Source: Valencia hispanica (taxonomy: Eukaryota > Chordata > Actinopteri > Cyprinodontiformes > Valenciidae). From it: DNA of 64,000 nt. Location: assembly GCA_963556495.2 (NCBI GenBank), contig OY747702.1, forward strand, positions 49,580,286 to 49,644,285, written 5' to 3'. The notes under the pieces are model-generated. The model searched no databases. It had not been told where the DNA came from and saw only the letters and a program-made list of their open reading frames with translations. Positions within the stretch are counted from its first letter, which is position 1; each line of letters starts with the position of its first letter. Of the stretch, positions 21,801 to 33,023 are shown in pieces. Position numbers and translations under genes: made by a program.

Positions 21801-24800
21801 TAGACTTTTTTATGTTTTAAAAATGGTAAAGTAATATATCTTCTACTGTTTCAATTTCAAGGTATAATGAAAGAAAAAGCTTTAGCGATAGGAAGATTTA
21901 AATAACAGAGCTTTGTCTAGTGGAGGGAACGAGAGTGGTCAGAATTTGCCAGCTAGTTAATATAATTGATTTTCATAAAAAGTCATTGTTGAAATATTTA
22001 TCATTTAAAAACCTTCCTTCTATTCTTCCGTCCTTCCATATTATACTGATGTTAAACGTTTTGCTATGACATAGATTAAAACTCTGACAGAAAAAGAACT
22101 AAATTATACCTACCCACTGTACTGCTTTTGAAAGCAAAAGAAGGTAAAACATGAAATCTATCATGCTAGAGTGCCCTGATTAGGATTGTTTCTTTTCCTA
22201 GATACAGATCTGAGTCATTTAGGGATGCAAATCTAATACTTCTTTAAACTTAATGAAATCAATATCACTTGTATGCTTGAAAACTTGTTAGCTAGAAGTG
22301 AAGCTGTTGTCCCTTCCGTCTTTTTTGGTTGTGAATCATTTTCACGGCAACCTCCATCTTGGTCACTGTGAACGTCGAAACGTCGTGGATAAAAAAGGCT
22401 TTTCTAACCCTTGCTTTCCCCTGGACGCTAAGTGGCATGTTATTTCCCCAGACCTCAGCTGCGTGTCCCTTCCTACCGGAAGCGTTTCAGGCGCGCATTG
22501 CCTGCAAATGTGTTTCACGCAGCTGGTCCCCCCGGAGATCATGAAATCACAGAATTGCAATTGCGTAACTGAATGGGTAGTATGCAGAAAAAAATCTAAT
22601 TCTATGTTAACAGTATCATAAACTCACCATCCACTCCCAAAACTGCAGATGTTTCTGCCCATGCCTTCTCCTTTTTCATGTTGTCCTTGTAAAAATGATC
22701 ATTGGTAACCCCACAAATACACCAACAGAGTGACTGACTTCCAACCCTGGTGTCACACCTAAAATACTTTTCTTTTCTTTTTTTTTTTTTTAGAGTTAAG
22801 TAATCAGAAATCTGCAGGTGTCTTTAAAAAAAAATTCTAGATGCTTTACACTGCCCATGTGTCTGATTACTGTCTGGAACGATCTAAACTGCTGAGCTTG
22901 ACATGTTGTGAAAATGAAGCACGTAAAAAATAGACCCGACACTACACTTCTGAGACGAATCCAATACGCCCTCCTTCGCACCCAGTGGAAAAGGACCCAT
23001 TGACTATAACGGCAGCTATCAGCTGCATATTGCACTTCACGGGTGCTACGCACCACTCAGGTGTTTGGTGGAAAGCAGGTTTAGGCAGAAATCCCAGACC
23101 ACTCAACAAGCTAATATATAAGAACAATAGCACAAATTTGCAAGCCATGCGCAATAAATTAGATCGTTATTGTTAACAATTAGCTATGTAAAACGTCAAA
23201 CTCAGTATGTGTCTGACAGGACAGGTTACCAACAACAGCTATCAGGAATTGAGTTTCATCAGTGATTACTTCATTGATCATTGTAGGCAAAATTTATTTT
23301 TACATTAAATCGTTCTCAAACAATAATTGTAGACATAAAAAGTACTTAGACTCTTTAAATCCCTGCTACCACAGCGACAGGCACTCAAATGAGGAAACAT
23401 TACTGTGCTAAAATAAGAAACCAGATCGTCCAGTATATTTCTTTAAAGTCAGATGCCTGAACAGACTGCTAAAAGTATCCCAAAAGACGTCTATGAGACT
23501 GCATCATCTGACAATTGTTATCAGTATCAGTATTTCTATACTGGACATGCCTAAAACGTTATATTACCAATGAACTATTGGTGTATCAAAAAAGTACTTT
23601 TATTCTGTGTTTGCGTGCAAGAAAGAACAGAATGTGTTTCCTTATAAACAAGGCTCATCTTACTCAGAGCAACATATGGCTATTAATGAAACCCCGTCCC
23701 TGTTTCAGCTGAATGGACAGCAGGAATTACATAACAGGTTTACTCACTGTCTATTTATTTTATGTCCAAATGCAGTACACAAACACAGAGCCTTGTTCAT
23801 ATTTGTAAAGACAACGAAATTAGGTTGTTGGGCTGTAACTTACCCCAGTGCATTCAGATTACCCCAAGTTAACACTGTGCTGCTGAGGAGTAGATAGCTC
23901 TGGGTCTTCTCAACAATGTATGTAACATTTTTGGTTTTTCTTTTGTAACTTTCTGCAAGTGTATCTGCGCCAGAAGCTGAATGTTGCTGCTTTTGTTATT
24001 CCTTATTTTATTTCAAAGTACCTGTCCTTTTTTATATGACTCAATCAAAGTTGTTCTCTGAACCAGCAGCTACAAAACTGGAATGAGGTGCAGGAATAAA
24101 CCAAATGATTCAGCTGAGTGGGGGTGAGTACTGCTGAGCTGTAGAACAGAAATGGCAAGCACGTGAAAACAAAATAATTCCCCTAGTAACACAAAGAGGC
24201 TATTCAGCAAAGTTATCTTTAGCCTCTTAGAGGCTCACTGTACAGTTTTGCTACTGTAAACATAATGTGTGTGCGTTTGTGGTGTCTCTGCATGACTGCC
24301 CTGTTTTCCTCCATCCACAACCTCACAGCAGTCACCAGACGTCCTTTAAGAAACAGCGGCCAGAAATTGAAATTAAGGTGTAGTCTGCAAGGGTCTGTTT
24401 GCTGTTGTGAGAGAAAAAGAAAGGTAAAAGGAATTTTGATCAAAGATTGAGTTTTTGTTATTGTACATGGGTTTTTCTCCTATTTAGCTGAGATACAGAA
24501 TGAAAAGTAGTAAAGAAATATGTGTAGTGGACATTCTTAAAAGTGTGCATGTGGGCATTGCAGCAGTTGGGGAATCCATCATCGTCAGGCTTCTATTGAT
24601 GTGAATGTCAGGCTCAGTGAGGACCAGTCACACTGACGTGCACCACAAAAGCACTCACTGTAATTAGACACGCAGCAAAATGCAGGTACTGTGTGCCAGA
24701 ATCTTTGACTACAAACACACATGAATACAAATTTGTTCATATTCAAACACACACACACACCCGTCTGCATAGCAGTGACATCATTCGTATCGTAGTGACT

Positions 24801-25511
24801 CAGAACAGTTTTTACTTAAATATTCCCACAGCTGTGTCCAAAGTCATTTTTAGAGAGTCAAATTTACCTCACAGTATTTAATTCCTTAGAGGGTGTGGAC
24901 TCTAAATATGTTACAGCGGAATAAAATCAATAAAAACCCTGAATACAACAGATGGGGTGGGTTTTTACTCTTCTTCATGCAATCTAAAGCTGTGAATTAG
25001 AAGTTATATTGATCAATACACTAAATGGATATTAATGTGCATGATTCTTACTATGAAAGTAAAAGCTTTCCCTTTTGGGTTTTCAACTAAATGTATTACA
25101 AAAAACTCAGATATTGGAAGAACTCTTGGGGGAATTTCTTGGAGCAGCCACAGATTGGAGACTCTGCAGTAACATTGAAGAATATCCAGTTTTTTAACAG
25201 AAAACATATATACATGCATCTGCCTAGACCACCAAGTAAAGGTGTATTTGTAGCATTGGTGAGCAACATTAAATATATTAATATAGGTCAAAACATTTTT
25301 CTCATAATCTATCAACATTTATCCTGATGGATGAATTGTTTACTTCCTGCAGTTGTTTCTATTACACATTTCAAACAAGCTGGGGCCTGTGCTTCTTTTC
25401 AGTCTCTGGCTACTGTTGTGATATTGTGATAGACATTTTTGACATTAAACTTGCAACAGTTTAAATGTGTAGGTAAAGCAATAAAACTGATATTTTGTTG
25501 TTGACTCTACC
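18801..25511. other. Centre of the 10.6-kb unit: no gene recognised
   Basis: Open frames here are short (up to 119 codons at 20083-20442), AT-rich in codon use, and show no transposase, kinase, receptor or zinc-finger motif. No LINE tail or SINE was recognised. A CG-richer patch at 22290-22560 contains repeated AACGTCG. If the unit is a single transposon its transposase has been lost or is beyond recognition by eye. Confidence 0.4.
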
Positions 25512-26235
25512 CAGAGGCGGGAAGAGTAGCCGAAAATTGCACCAAAGTAAAGTAGCACTACTTCAACATATTTTAGTTAAGTAAATGTATAAAGTAGTAA
25601 TCCAAAAAATACGTCAGTAAGGATAAAAAATATTTTTGGGTAAAAAGGTTATTCAAGTATTGAGTACTTGAGTAGTTGTTTTGAGATCAGAACATATGAT
25701 TTAATATTTTAAAATTATGTTAATGTAGAACAAATGTAAAGTTATGGGCAAATTCTATAGACTAAATTAAATACAAATACATGATATAATTGCAAACAAC
25801 AAATTTGAGAAGAAGAAACATTTTTTCAAAACATTTTTTCAAAGTAAAACTAATGAAACCAGTACTTACAGTTGGTAATGTATATATGTCAGACCAAGGT
25901 CAGGTACCCCCACTTGACCTTCATATGGCACAGCAGGCTCAGCAGATAGAAAATAACATTAAAATGATCTAACTTGTGTAAGAAAAAAGAGGTCGCAGTT
26001 CAACAAAAACTGTAGGTGTGAGTGCCATGCATCTTTGGTTCAAACAAGCCTGTTCTTTATTCAGTAAAGTTACTCCCTGTGAGTGGAGTAGCTTCTTATT
26101 CAAGTAAGAGTAGCGATACTTTATAAAATATTACTCAAGTAAAAGTAAAAAGTACAGTGTTGTAAAACTACTCATAAAAGTACCTTTTCCCCCCCAAAAG
26201 GTTACTCAGGTAAATGTAATTAGTTAGAGAAAAAA
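25512..26235. mobile_element. Tol2-like hAT remnant
   Basis: The start, CAGAGGCGGGAAGAGTAGCC, and the many AAGTA/TACTTGAGTA units (AAAGTAGCACTACTTC, GAGTACTTGAGTAG, TACTCAAGTAAAAGTAAAAAG, AAGGTTACTCAGGTAAATGTAAT) are characteristic of Tol2-group hAT ends. No transposase frame is present. The right terminus is not clear. Confidence 0.55.
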
Positions 26236-26419
26236 GGCAGTGAAGCGTCAGCAGTGCTATATAGAGATAATTGTATTTTGTTATCAATTATCTGCCTGTG
26301 ATTACAAAGATACTGATAACATTGGCCTGTGCTGTTCATTTCTTTGTATGTTTTACTTCCACATTAGCAGTTAGCTGCTGTTTGTTACACACAGTAGAGC
26401 AATAAAAACACAGCCTTAC

Positions 26420-26586
26420 CGTTTCAATTGCAGGCAAGTCTCTGATTGTTGGAATTACCCCTTTTTCCAAACGGCGCTTCGATGCCAACTTCGCCTGATA
26501 TTGTCCCAAATTCGTAAAGGATTCCGGCGTAAAAAAAAAATAGAAAAAATATTTCCATGTTGATTCTGGCAGTCAACAACAGAGCA
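26420..26586 (-). pseudogene. THAP zinc-finger exon, internally deleted (right arm)
   Basis: Mirror of 17879-18044. It shows CSVVDCQNQHGNIF, the same T-rich deletion junction, then FTPESFTNLGQYQAKLASK and KGVIPTIRDLPAIET, followed by an intact donor ACG/GTAAGG. The shared deletion shows it arose before the arms separated. It points toward the centre of the unit. Confidence 0.7.
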
Positions 26587-26648
26587 ACTCACGCACTACA
26601 TTTCTGCATCTTTCACGGTCCAGTTCGTACTTCAAATAGGAATTCAGT

Positions 26649-26918
26649 AGTTATGTGTCGGTCGTGAACAAACCAGCTCTAAGAGCTAACTCTTTGAAGT
26701 GAACGATAGGAGCCGGCTCGTCACTGGGAGCCGTTTTTTTTATTTTTTTCATTCCCCCCGCTTGTTTTGGTACATTTGGTACACATCGTTTTGCATTAAT
26801 TTTGGTGATAAATACACTTTAAGCAACAGAAAATCTGAGGAGCCATTTTGGGAGGCTCTTTATGGTGAGCCAAGCCAAAAGCACTGGCTCTCCAAAAAGA
26901 GCTGGAATTCCCATCACT
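26649..26918 (-). mobile_element. hAT-type MITE, copy 3 (right arm)
   Basis: On the minus strand it runs from AGTGATGGGAATTCCAGCTC to CACATAACT. Flanks AATTCAGT (26641-26648) and AATTTAGT (26919-26926) give an 8-bp duplication with one mismatch, as expected for hAT. Confidence 0.9.
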
Positions 26919-27232
26919 AATTTAGTAATGGTGGCGCACAGTCAATGCGCTCGACTGAATATGAGTGGGAGAGGGGCAAGGGCGGGCTTCCTGCAGCATA
27001 GGTCTGCAATGTCCATATATGGAATATCCTGTGCCGACTTGACGTCAAGTTGGCCAGAAATTAAAACCACGTATTTGAGTGCGCGTGCACGTGGGCTTGT
27101 TGAAGAACCCAGGGGTAAACAAACGCTTCACTTTCAAATATCGGCTTCCTGGCCAGTGTATAATCGTTAGGCAATCATAACATAAATTCTTTCTTGTGGA
27201 AAAGTGAAAATTACAGGTCATGACTCCTTTAA

Positions 27233-27364
27233 AGCTCCCCCTTTGAGGAAAGATAATAATTAGGAAAAATATAACCAAAATCCTATTCTTTTATCCAGTA
27301 TTTTAGATTATCCAATTTCTGGGCCCAATATGTCTTTGTTCTACAGAATCACTATTGCACTGTC
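27233..27364. other. No feature recognised
   Basis: Flank of the TTAA-flanked unit; AT-rich, no open frame of note. Confidence 0.4.
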
Positions 27365-27850
27365 TTGATGGTGAAAATTACCTGGGAACCAGACCGCCTT
27401 CTCAGTCTGACCTGTGCACACAGCCAGAAAAGGAGGAGCCATCTCCCAAATTCAATTAAGGAAAATCCTGTGTTTTTTCTTTCTACGAAGTGGAAAAAAA
27501 CACTGTGTACATTTTGTTTATCATTTGTTTTCTCAAGTGAAATACAAAAAGAACCTTGGTACTTTGTTTCACGCCCATGTCTAATACGAAAACACAATCT
27601 TTCACCATCTGACAGTATCAATACTAAGAAGGACTCAGTCTCACTGGGTTGCCCTCTGGCAAGGGTTCTCTCCAAGGCGGCAGTGGTCTGCAACAGGGAT
27701 GCTCCGAGGCCTTCCTTCACCAAATCGGCTAAAGGAGGTCCCGTAGATATCTTACTGCACTGGCATCTGTCGCCTGGTGAACCTGAACAGGCTTTGTTTT
27801 CCTGCATGACCTTCTGTCCTGGATGTTACCAATAAGACAAGGAATAATTA
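27365..27850 (-). repeat. LTR-like fragment related to 44251-44678
   Basis: On the minus strand CAGGTTCACCAGGCGACAGA..CAGTAAGATATC parallels CAGGTCACCAGAGAGACAGA..CAGTAAGATAAC in the solo LTR at 44251-44678. Both strands have open frames of about 150 codons here, but neither contains a recognised motif. The rest of the segment is unassigned and may be an internal insertion or diverged LTR. Confidence 0.4.
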
Positions 27851-28319
27851 GGTAAATACTAATTTAAAGAAAAATATTCCAACAATACCCACATCTGACT
27901 CTACCTTAACACGACATTGCCAACTTTTGAATTGCTACTGAGTTAGCATTCTAAACAATATTTACATGTTAGTGTTGTTCATGCGAAGGGGAATTGAATG
28001 GAGTGGGATATCAACCAATGGATGGGTGTAGCATCTGCAGTCCTGGAAACACTAATTATCAATCTATGTGTACTCATAACTGACAGCTTTTTCTACAGAG
28101 CAGCTGTAACTTGGCTGCTCTGGCTGCAGCCCTTGAAGATGTCATACTGGGGATTTGTTGTGTGCAGATCAAGGACTGTTAGAAAAATCCAAATGGCTTT
28201 GTGCAGTGATATTTTCTTAACAGTAAATACTTTGTGCTTTTTGTTCTTCATAAACTTGTTTTTCCTTTTGCTTAAGGCTGACAGTAAGCCAAATTTGGGT
28301 CAAGACCAAAGCAGATTTC

Positions 28320-28384
28320 AACACTTGAGAATTTCCCCATTGTGGGACAATAAAGGTCTATCTTATCTCTTATCTTATCTTATA
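28320..28384 (+). mobile_element. Non-LTR retrotransposon tail with (TCTTA)n end
   Basis: AGAATTTCCCCATTGTGGGACAATAAAGG followed by TCTATCTTATC repeats is a typical 3' end of a fish LINE. The upstream body (27990-28320) is too decayed to assign. Confidence 0.55.
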
Positions 28385-28399
28385 GTTGTCCAGTCAAAA

Positions 28400-28467
28400 G
28401 AGAGTGAATGGATAATGGAGTTGTAAAGCGTTTTGAGGGTCTCAAAAAGCGCTTTATAAATGCAAGC

Positions 28468-28500
<33 letters not shown>
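28400..28500 (+). mobile_element. LINE-like tail ending in (ATT)n
   Basis: AAGCGTTTTGAGGGTCTC..AAAGCGCTTTATAAATGCAAGCC is a common fish LINE 3' end. The following TATTATT tract (28470-28500) is a trinucleotide microsatellite probably seeded by its tail. Confidence 0.6.
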
Positions 28501-28501
<1 letters not shown>

Positions 28502-28933
28502 AACAACTTTTTGGGTCATCCAAATGCTAATTTATAAACCTTTAATATATTTAACCTTCTCCATGAATTTGAGCATGAACACATCAAATTTTGGACTGAC
28601 TGGGCAGAAAAATGCCCCAAATAAATGAGAAATACTAAGTTCTAAATCACAGCCACACATAGCGGTAATGTTGAGTCTGTTAAAATCATGTTTATCACCA
28701 TGCAGGAAGTAAATGTTAGTTTGTGTGAATATGTCTGTGACAGTTATGTATTCTCTAACATAGTGTAGCCTAAATTTACACTACACCATAAAGAAGAGTG
28801 TCACCCCTGTTACAAATAAATAAAGTAAATAATTTTTTTTTTATGACATTTGATATTAGGTTATATATTAATTAATAAATACTCATTTAATTAAATTTTT
28901 GCTAAAAAAAACTGCTGAGAGCTACATATACAT
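28501..28933. other. No feature recognised
   Basis: AT-rich sequence, no coding signal. Confidence 0.4.
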
Positions 28934-28938
28934 AAATA

Positions 28939-29618
28939 TGTCATGATGTTAGGTGTTTGTGTTTTTGTTGGTTCTTTTCCTTATTTAGTTTTATTATCAT
29001 GCTAGGTTATTCCGTGTCTTAGTTATTTCTGGCACTTCCTTGTTTCCGTATTTCTGCTTGCTCTAAGATATTTTCACCCTTTTGCTCCTGTGTCCACCTT
29101 TTCATTTGTGTTTCCCTAGTTAAGTAATCTTTGTTAACTTGCTTATTCCTCCAGTTTTGGTTTCCTTTTGCTCTCCAGCATTCTCTTGATTTTTCATCTA
29201 GATTCTTAGTTTCTTTATAGTTTATTCGTATGTAGCATTATTCTGTTTCATCTTCTGTCCTCTCATTCCTCCATTCTGCATTCCTTCCCAGCTGCTGATT
29301 ATTTCCACCTGCTCACTCCCTCTCAGCTGCAACCGCTTCTCTTAATTAGTCCTCAGCTCTTTCTCTGTTCACATCATCACTCTCCTCATAGAATATATTC
29401 AGCTCTCACTCAGTCACAACTCACTGGTTCGTTGTCTTACTTCCCTGTTTGGTTCCTGGCTTCCCTGTCGCCCATCAATCCTCCCCGTCTGGTTCCTGTT
29501 GCTGCATTTTTGATCCTCCTGAGTTTATGTAAGTTTCTTGTTACTTTATTTGTCATTAAATGTTTCTTATTTTGGTACTCCGCTGCATTTGGGTCCTTTA
29601 ATCCAACCAAACATGACA
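28939..29618 (+). mobile_element. Solo-LTR-like unit TGTCATG..CATGACA with 5-bp duplication
   Basis: The ends are inverted (TGTCATG and CATGACA), and AAATA directly repeats on both sides (28934-28938 and 29619-29623), a structure typical of LTR elements. The 3' part has ATTAAATGTTTCTTATTTTGG then GCATTTGGGTCCTTTAATCC. Inverted relatives lie at 37605-37993 and 47040-49059. There is no internal gag/pol. A TG..CA SINE-like unit with the same duplication length is a less likely alternative. Confidence 0.7.
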
Positions 29619-29623
29619 AAATA

Positions 29624-30253
29624 ATTATTGCTTAAATCCTATTTACATTTTTTTTAAAGAGATTCTGTGAGCTCTTATCAAAAATTTTTATTCAAGACAT
29701 CTTCTGACTAAACTCCCCCGACGGCGATACAGCAGAAGAAGTTTACTTGAGTTCCGTGAGACGACACTTTGTAGCTTAGTTGCCGCTGGGAGAAGTTCTG
29801 CGGCTGTAACTGCGGAAACGAGGCTTTTAAGTTTCTACATCAGATGATTAACCACAGAAACGAACCTAAATTATACTTTTATTTTCCTTGTTGTAAGGAT
29901 TGTAATGTGTCTTGTTTTGGCTGTAGTGATTTATTTCATTTGATTGGGGGCTATATTTTGTGTAACCGTAAGTGGACAGGGTAATGTGAGCGGCTGCCAT
30001 TTTCTGTTCACATCCAGTCACGTATCCACTGTGACTTTGTAAAATTGCTTGATTTATGTTTATTATTTGGTGTAATTTTATTTTTGTGCCAAATGTGAAA
30101 TTTGTTGGGCTGCTTTGCAGGCCAGGTTTTTCATCCACCCCAGAAATCACTCAAATCTTCATGCCTGGGTTTAGATTGAGGCGAGACAGTACCATCGCAC
30201 CAAACATTTTCAGGAACATCAGCAGAGGCACAGCTGTAGTCCTAGGCTGCTTC
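29624..30253. other. No gene supported; possible LTR or 5' UTR-like sequence
   Basis: CG-containing patches (29718-29835) and an acceptor-like pyrimidine stretch are present, but open frames are short and unrecognised. Confidence 0.3.
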
Positions 30254-30412
30254 CACTAATCCAGGGGTGCCCAAACCTGGTCCTAAACATCTACCATCCG
30301 GCAACTTCATCACAGCTGAATCAAATGAAGGCCTTGTTACCAGGCCTCTGCAGAGCTAACAGACTGCTGATGAGGGAATTCAACAATATCAATAAGGTGT
30401 ACTTTACAGGGT
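30254..30412 (+). mobile_element. hAT-type MITE fragment, CAGGGGTGCCCAAACCTGGT family
   Basis: It starts CAGGGGTGCCCAAACCTGGT and continues with AGCTGAATCAAATGAAGGCC and GTTACCAGGCCTCTGCAGAGC, matching the complement of 48630-48824 almost block for block. The distal end is missing. Confidence 0.75.
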
Positions 30413-30639
30413 CCTTTAAACCAGTGGTCCCCAACCTTTTTTGTCGCCACGGACTGGTTTAATATCAGACAATATTTTCACGGACCGACCTTTAAGGTGT
30501 AGTGGATAAATGTTAACGGACTGTATAAAAACGGGGTATTTTTTTAATTATAACAGACTTAAATCCAATGTGTATTCACAGCTTTATTAACAGCGTCCTC
30601 CTAACATAGCAGACAACATAACACGAGTAACACTCTCTG

Positions 30640-30653
30640 GTTGCCATGGTAAC
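30640..30653. promoter_or_regulatory. Consensus X-box GTTGCCATGGTAAC
   Basis: An exact match to the RFX-type palindromic consensus, inside the hAT-type element and 15 bp left of the nested TTAA MITE. Regulatory use is inference. Confidence 0.35.
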
Positions 30654-30671
30654 ATTTAAACAAACCTTTAA

Positions 30672-31379
30672 AGTGGAACTGAACCCCATGAAAAAGCAAA
30701 ACCCCGCCCCCAGACAACATTTGAAAAATGCTACCAAAGTGGGCAGCACCAAGAAGCCTGGTGGGGCGTGGCCAAGTGTGGAGGATGAGCGGAGGGGGGA
30801 ACATGGGGGTGTGGTCAGGAGGACAGTGACACCTCGCTTAATCTGATACTGAAACATGGATGGTGACCGAAGCGACGTTCATCTGTTTTGAATGTTAGCC
30901 TATGTTAGCATCACCACTCAGAGACTGGACCCATCCTGTCCAGGATGGGTCCAGTCTCTGAGTGGTGATGCTAACATAGGCTAATGTTCAAAACAGTGTT
31001 ATCTATGCTAACTAAGTGCTAATGTGATAATGGTAACCTGAAAAACGCAATCGATCAAAACTTGCAATTCCAACTCCAGACTCGGCATGGGAGTGTCTGA
31101 CAGATGGTTTTATGCCCATACCCACGGGGTGTGTCTGTGAGACCATGCCTGTGACGTGAAGAGGGGAAAAGATGAACGGCTCTCTGCCAATCACAAATTT
31201 CAAATGCAGTAGCCACACTTCAACCCTAAGAGGGCAGCACTCTTAGACCAAAAAGTGTAGAATTTAACAAGTTTACACGAAAATGTAAAACGATTCCCAG
31301 AAACTAAAAGATTGCATTGGTAAAGACTCATTTATACAGTTTATAAGCAAAAAAAGTTGTTTTGGGGTTTAGTTACTCT
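30672..31379. mobile_element. 708-bp MITE with TTAA duplication nested in the hAT-type element
   Basis: The ends AGTGGAACTGAACCCC and (inverted) AGAGTAACTAAACCCC are related inverted repeats; TTAA flanks both sides (30668-30671, 31380-31383). It contains a long palindrome near its middle and a TATA-like segment shared with 4310-4449. TTAA use indicates a piggyBac- or Kolobok-type MITE. Confidence 0.85.
30883..30996. repeat. Palindrome with 56-bp arms and 2-nt centre
   Basis: 30883-30938 and 30941-30996 are complementary at about 52 or more of 56 positions, with the central 46 bp perfect. If transcribed it would give a very stable hairpin; as DNA it could extrude as a cruciform. The near-identity shows recent origin or gene conversion. 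Confidence 0.9.
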
Positions 31380-31739
31380 TTAATAATTCGTGATTTACCA
31401 CAAATACAAAGTGCATGAAAAATCTAACTCACCACAACGCTGAATCAGTGAGAGCTTTGGGCGTTTTCCCCTTTCCAAAGAGAGGCCCGAGAGACATTTG
31501 TTTTCTATCCATCTTCTAGCTTGTGGGATAAATTTTAGCAGTAACTATCATGTAACCAATACAATCCTCTTGACGTGTCAAGACTGAGTGTAACTGGGAT
31601 GTCCGGTCATTTTTCAAAATAAAGCAGCGGTCACACTCAGATAATAAATAAAATGGAAATACTGGCAGTTTATTCTTTCTGTGTGGCCCGGTACCGGTCC
31701 ATGGCCTGGGGGTGTGGGACCCCTGCTTTAAGGTGTCAT

Positions 31740-32837
31740 GTTAAGGTGACAAACAACTTGTTGAAATTTAAAGTAGTGAGTGAGTTGTATAAACCGAAGA
31801 AAAGTGAATTGTTTGAGCTTAATTCAAACTAAAACTCAAATTAGGGCAATTCAAAGTAGGTTTAAAACTGAAGCACTCAAAATCAGATGACTGGTCGTAA
31901 CATAAACTTAAGAATTGAATAAAAGAACTAGGAAACAAAACTTTGATTTGAGCTTTAACTCAAAAAGTAAAAGTTGAAATAACAAAAGGGTTATTTTACG
32001 TTGCTTCATCAAACTGAAGTGATATTTCAATGTTTGTTATTCGTTTGTATTTGTGTTTAATTAAACGGCCGGCTTTTCAATTTAAAGTTTCCAGTCGCTG
32101 GCTCTCATTGTGATTACAGACAGCTCCTTAGAACCTAGAACTGGTCCAGTAGGTTGTTAATATGTGCTAACAGCATAGGTGCTACAAGAAGGTTTAATAA
32201 GCCTGCCGTCGCATTGATATTAATTTGCCTGCCTTAGGCTAACAAAATAGTTTATACTGTGAAATTACTGTGAAAATGTGCCCAATCTCTCCAGGGGAAA
32301 ATGCCTGAGTATTTTATTTATTTATGAAACAAAATGGTATAGAACACAAAATGTAATTTGAAGCATAAAGAGGAAATTAGTGGCCTTTACATCCTTAGTG
32401 ACTCATAATGCAAACAAAGAGCATTACTTTTTACATTTCATGTGTTTTTTCTTTTAATTTGAGAATAGGATTTGCAGAAGGCATCCGGTGCTTAGCTGCT
32501 TGTCTCAGCCTTTGGCTACATCTGTTCCACTCTGCCCCAGGGGAATACATCTGGGCCTTCGTGGGACGGTACACAGAAAATGGGAGTCAGAGAATGAGTA
32601 GGAGAGACAGTGGGAGGACAAAAAGGAAAGAATCACTAATGCTTTGATAGGCCATACATACTCGCACAGTTCCTGAAGTCAGAGGCTTGCTTTGGCTGTA
32701 AGTTAGATGAATGTACCCAAGTCCCTGACTGATGCACTCCATCTAACCTACAAATGTTGAGATGTAATTATGATGTAAGGCAGAATAGTTAAGACATCGG
32801 CACAGTTCTGGTATGTAGTGGACGGTTTGGTTAAGGC
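31740..32837. other. No feature recognised
   Basis: AT-rich sequence. The open frame at 32408-32647 has no recognisable domain. No repeat ends were identified. Confidence 0.4.
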
Positions 32838-33023
32838 CACTGTTTTCTAACCCTGTTCCTCGAGGCCCATTGTCCTGCATGGTTTAGGTGTTTTCCTTCG
32901 CCCCGACTTAAATGGCTTTTAAAGCACTTTATGGCAAACTATTATTTAAAATGGGCGTGCTGGACCAGTGACTCATATAAAACATGAAGAACAGGCCCAG
33001 AGGACCAGGAATGAGAAACACTG
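32838..33023. mobile_element. Small hAT-type MITE (CACTGTTT..AAACACTG)
   Basis: Left CACTGTTTTCTAACCCTGTT and right CCAGGAATGAGAAACACTG are imperfect inverted ends of a family with CCTCGAGGCCCA near its start. Flanking octamers agree at only 5 of 8, so the target duplication is not secure. Confidence 0.55.

Larger units (their letters stand above)
16664..27228. mobile_element. 10.6-kb TTAA-flanked element with long inverted arms carrying THAP exons
   Basis: Both ends begin AGGAGTCATGACCTGT in inverted orientation and abut TTAA. Homology continues inward to 18105 on the left and 26359 on the right. The arms share a hAT MITE insertion and a THAP-domain exon with the same internal deletion, so they descend from one sequence. 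TTAA target use plus THAP coding sequence fits the Kolobok superfamily; piggyBac also uses TTAA but lacks THAP. The 8.2-kb centre shows no transposase frame and contains a Tol2-like remnant. It could be a giant decayed Kolobok with long terminal repeats, or two partial copies in head-to-head arrangement. Confidence 0.6.
26359..27228 (-). repeat. Right inverted arm of the TTAA-flanked element
   Basis: On the minus strand it begins AGGAGTCATGACCTG and ends GCTAATGTGG, collinear with 16664-18105. It lacks the nested TTAA MITE and so preserves the empty site. Confidence 0.85.
30422..31725. mobile_element. hAT-type non-autonomous element, CAGTGGTCCCCAACC ends
   Basis: The termini CAGTGGTCCCCAACC and GTGTGGGACCCCTG are inverted with few mismatches, and flanking CTTTAAAC/CTTTAAGG (30414-30421, 31726-31733) agree at 6 of 8, fitting an 8-bp hAT duplication. 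About 700 bp of its interior is a later TTAA MITE. Such ends are common to hAT elements of vertebrates. No transposase is encoded. Confidence 0.75.

Noticed and set aside
22290..22620. CG-richer open frame as an exon
   Set aside because: 107 codons without recognised motif, no convincing splice sites, and the repeated AACGTCG suggests repeat origin.
24740..24762. (CA)n tract as Z-DNA or regulatory feature
   Set aside because: Only about eight units; ordinary for fish DNA.
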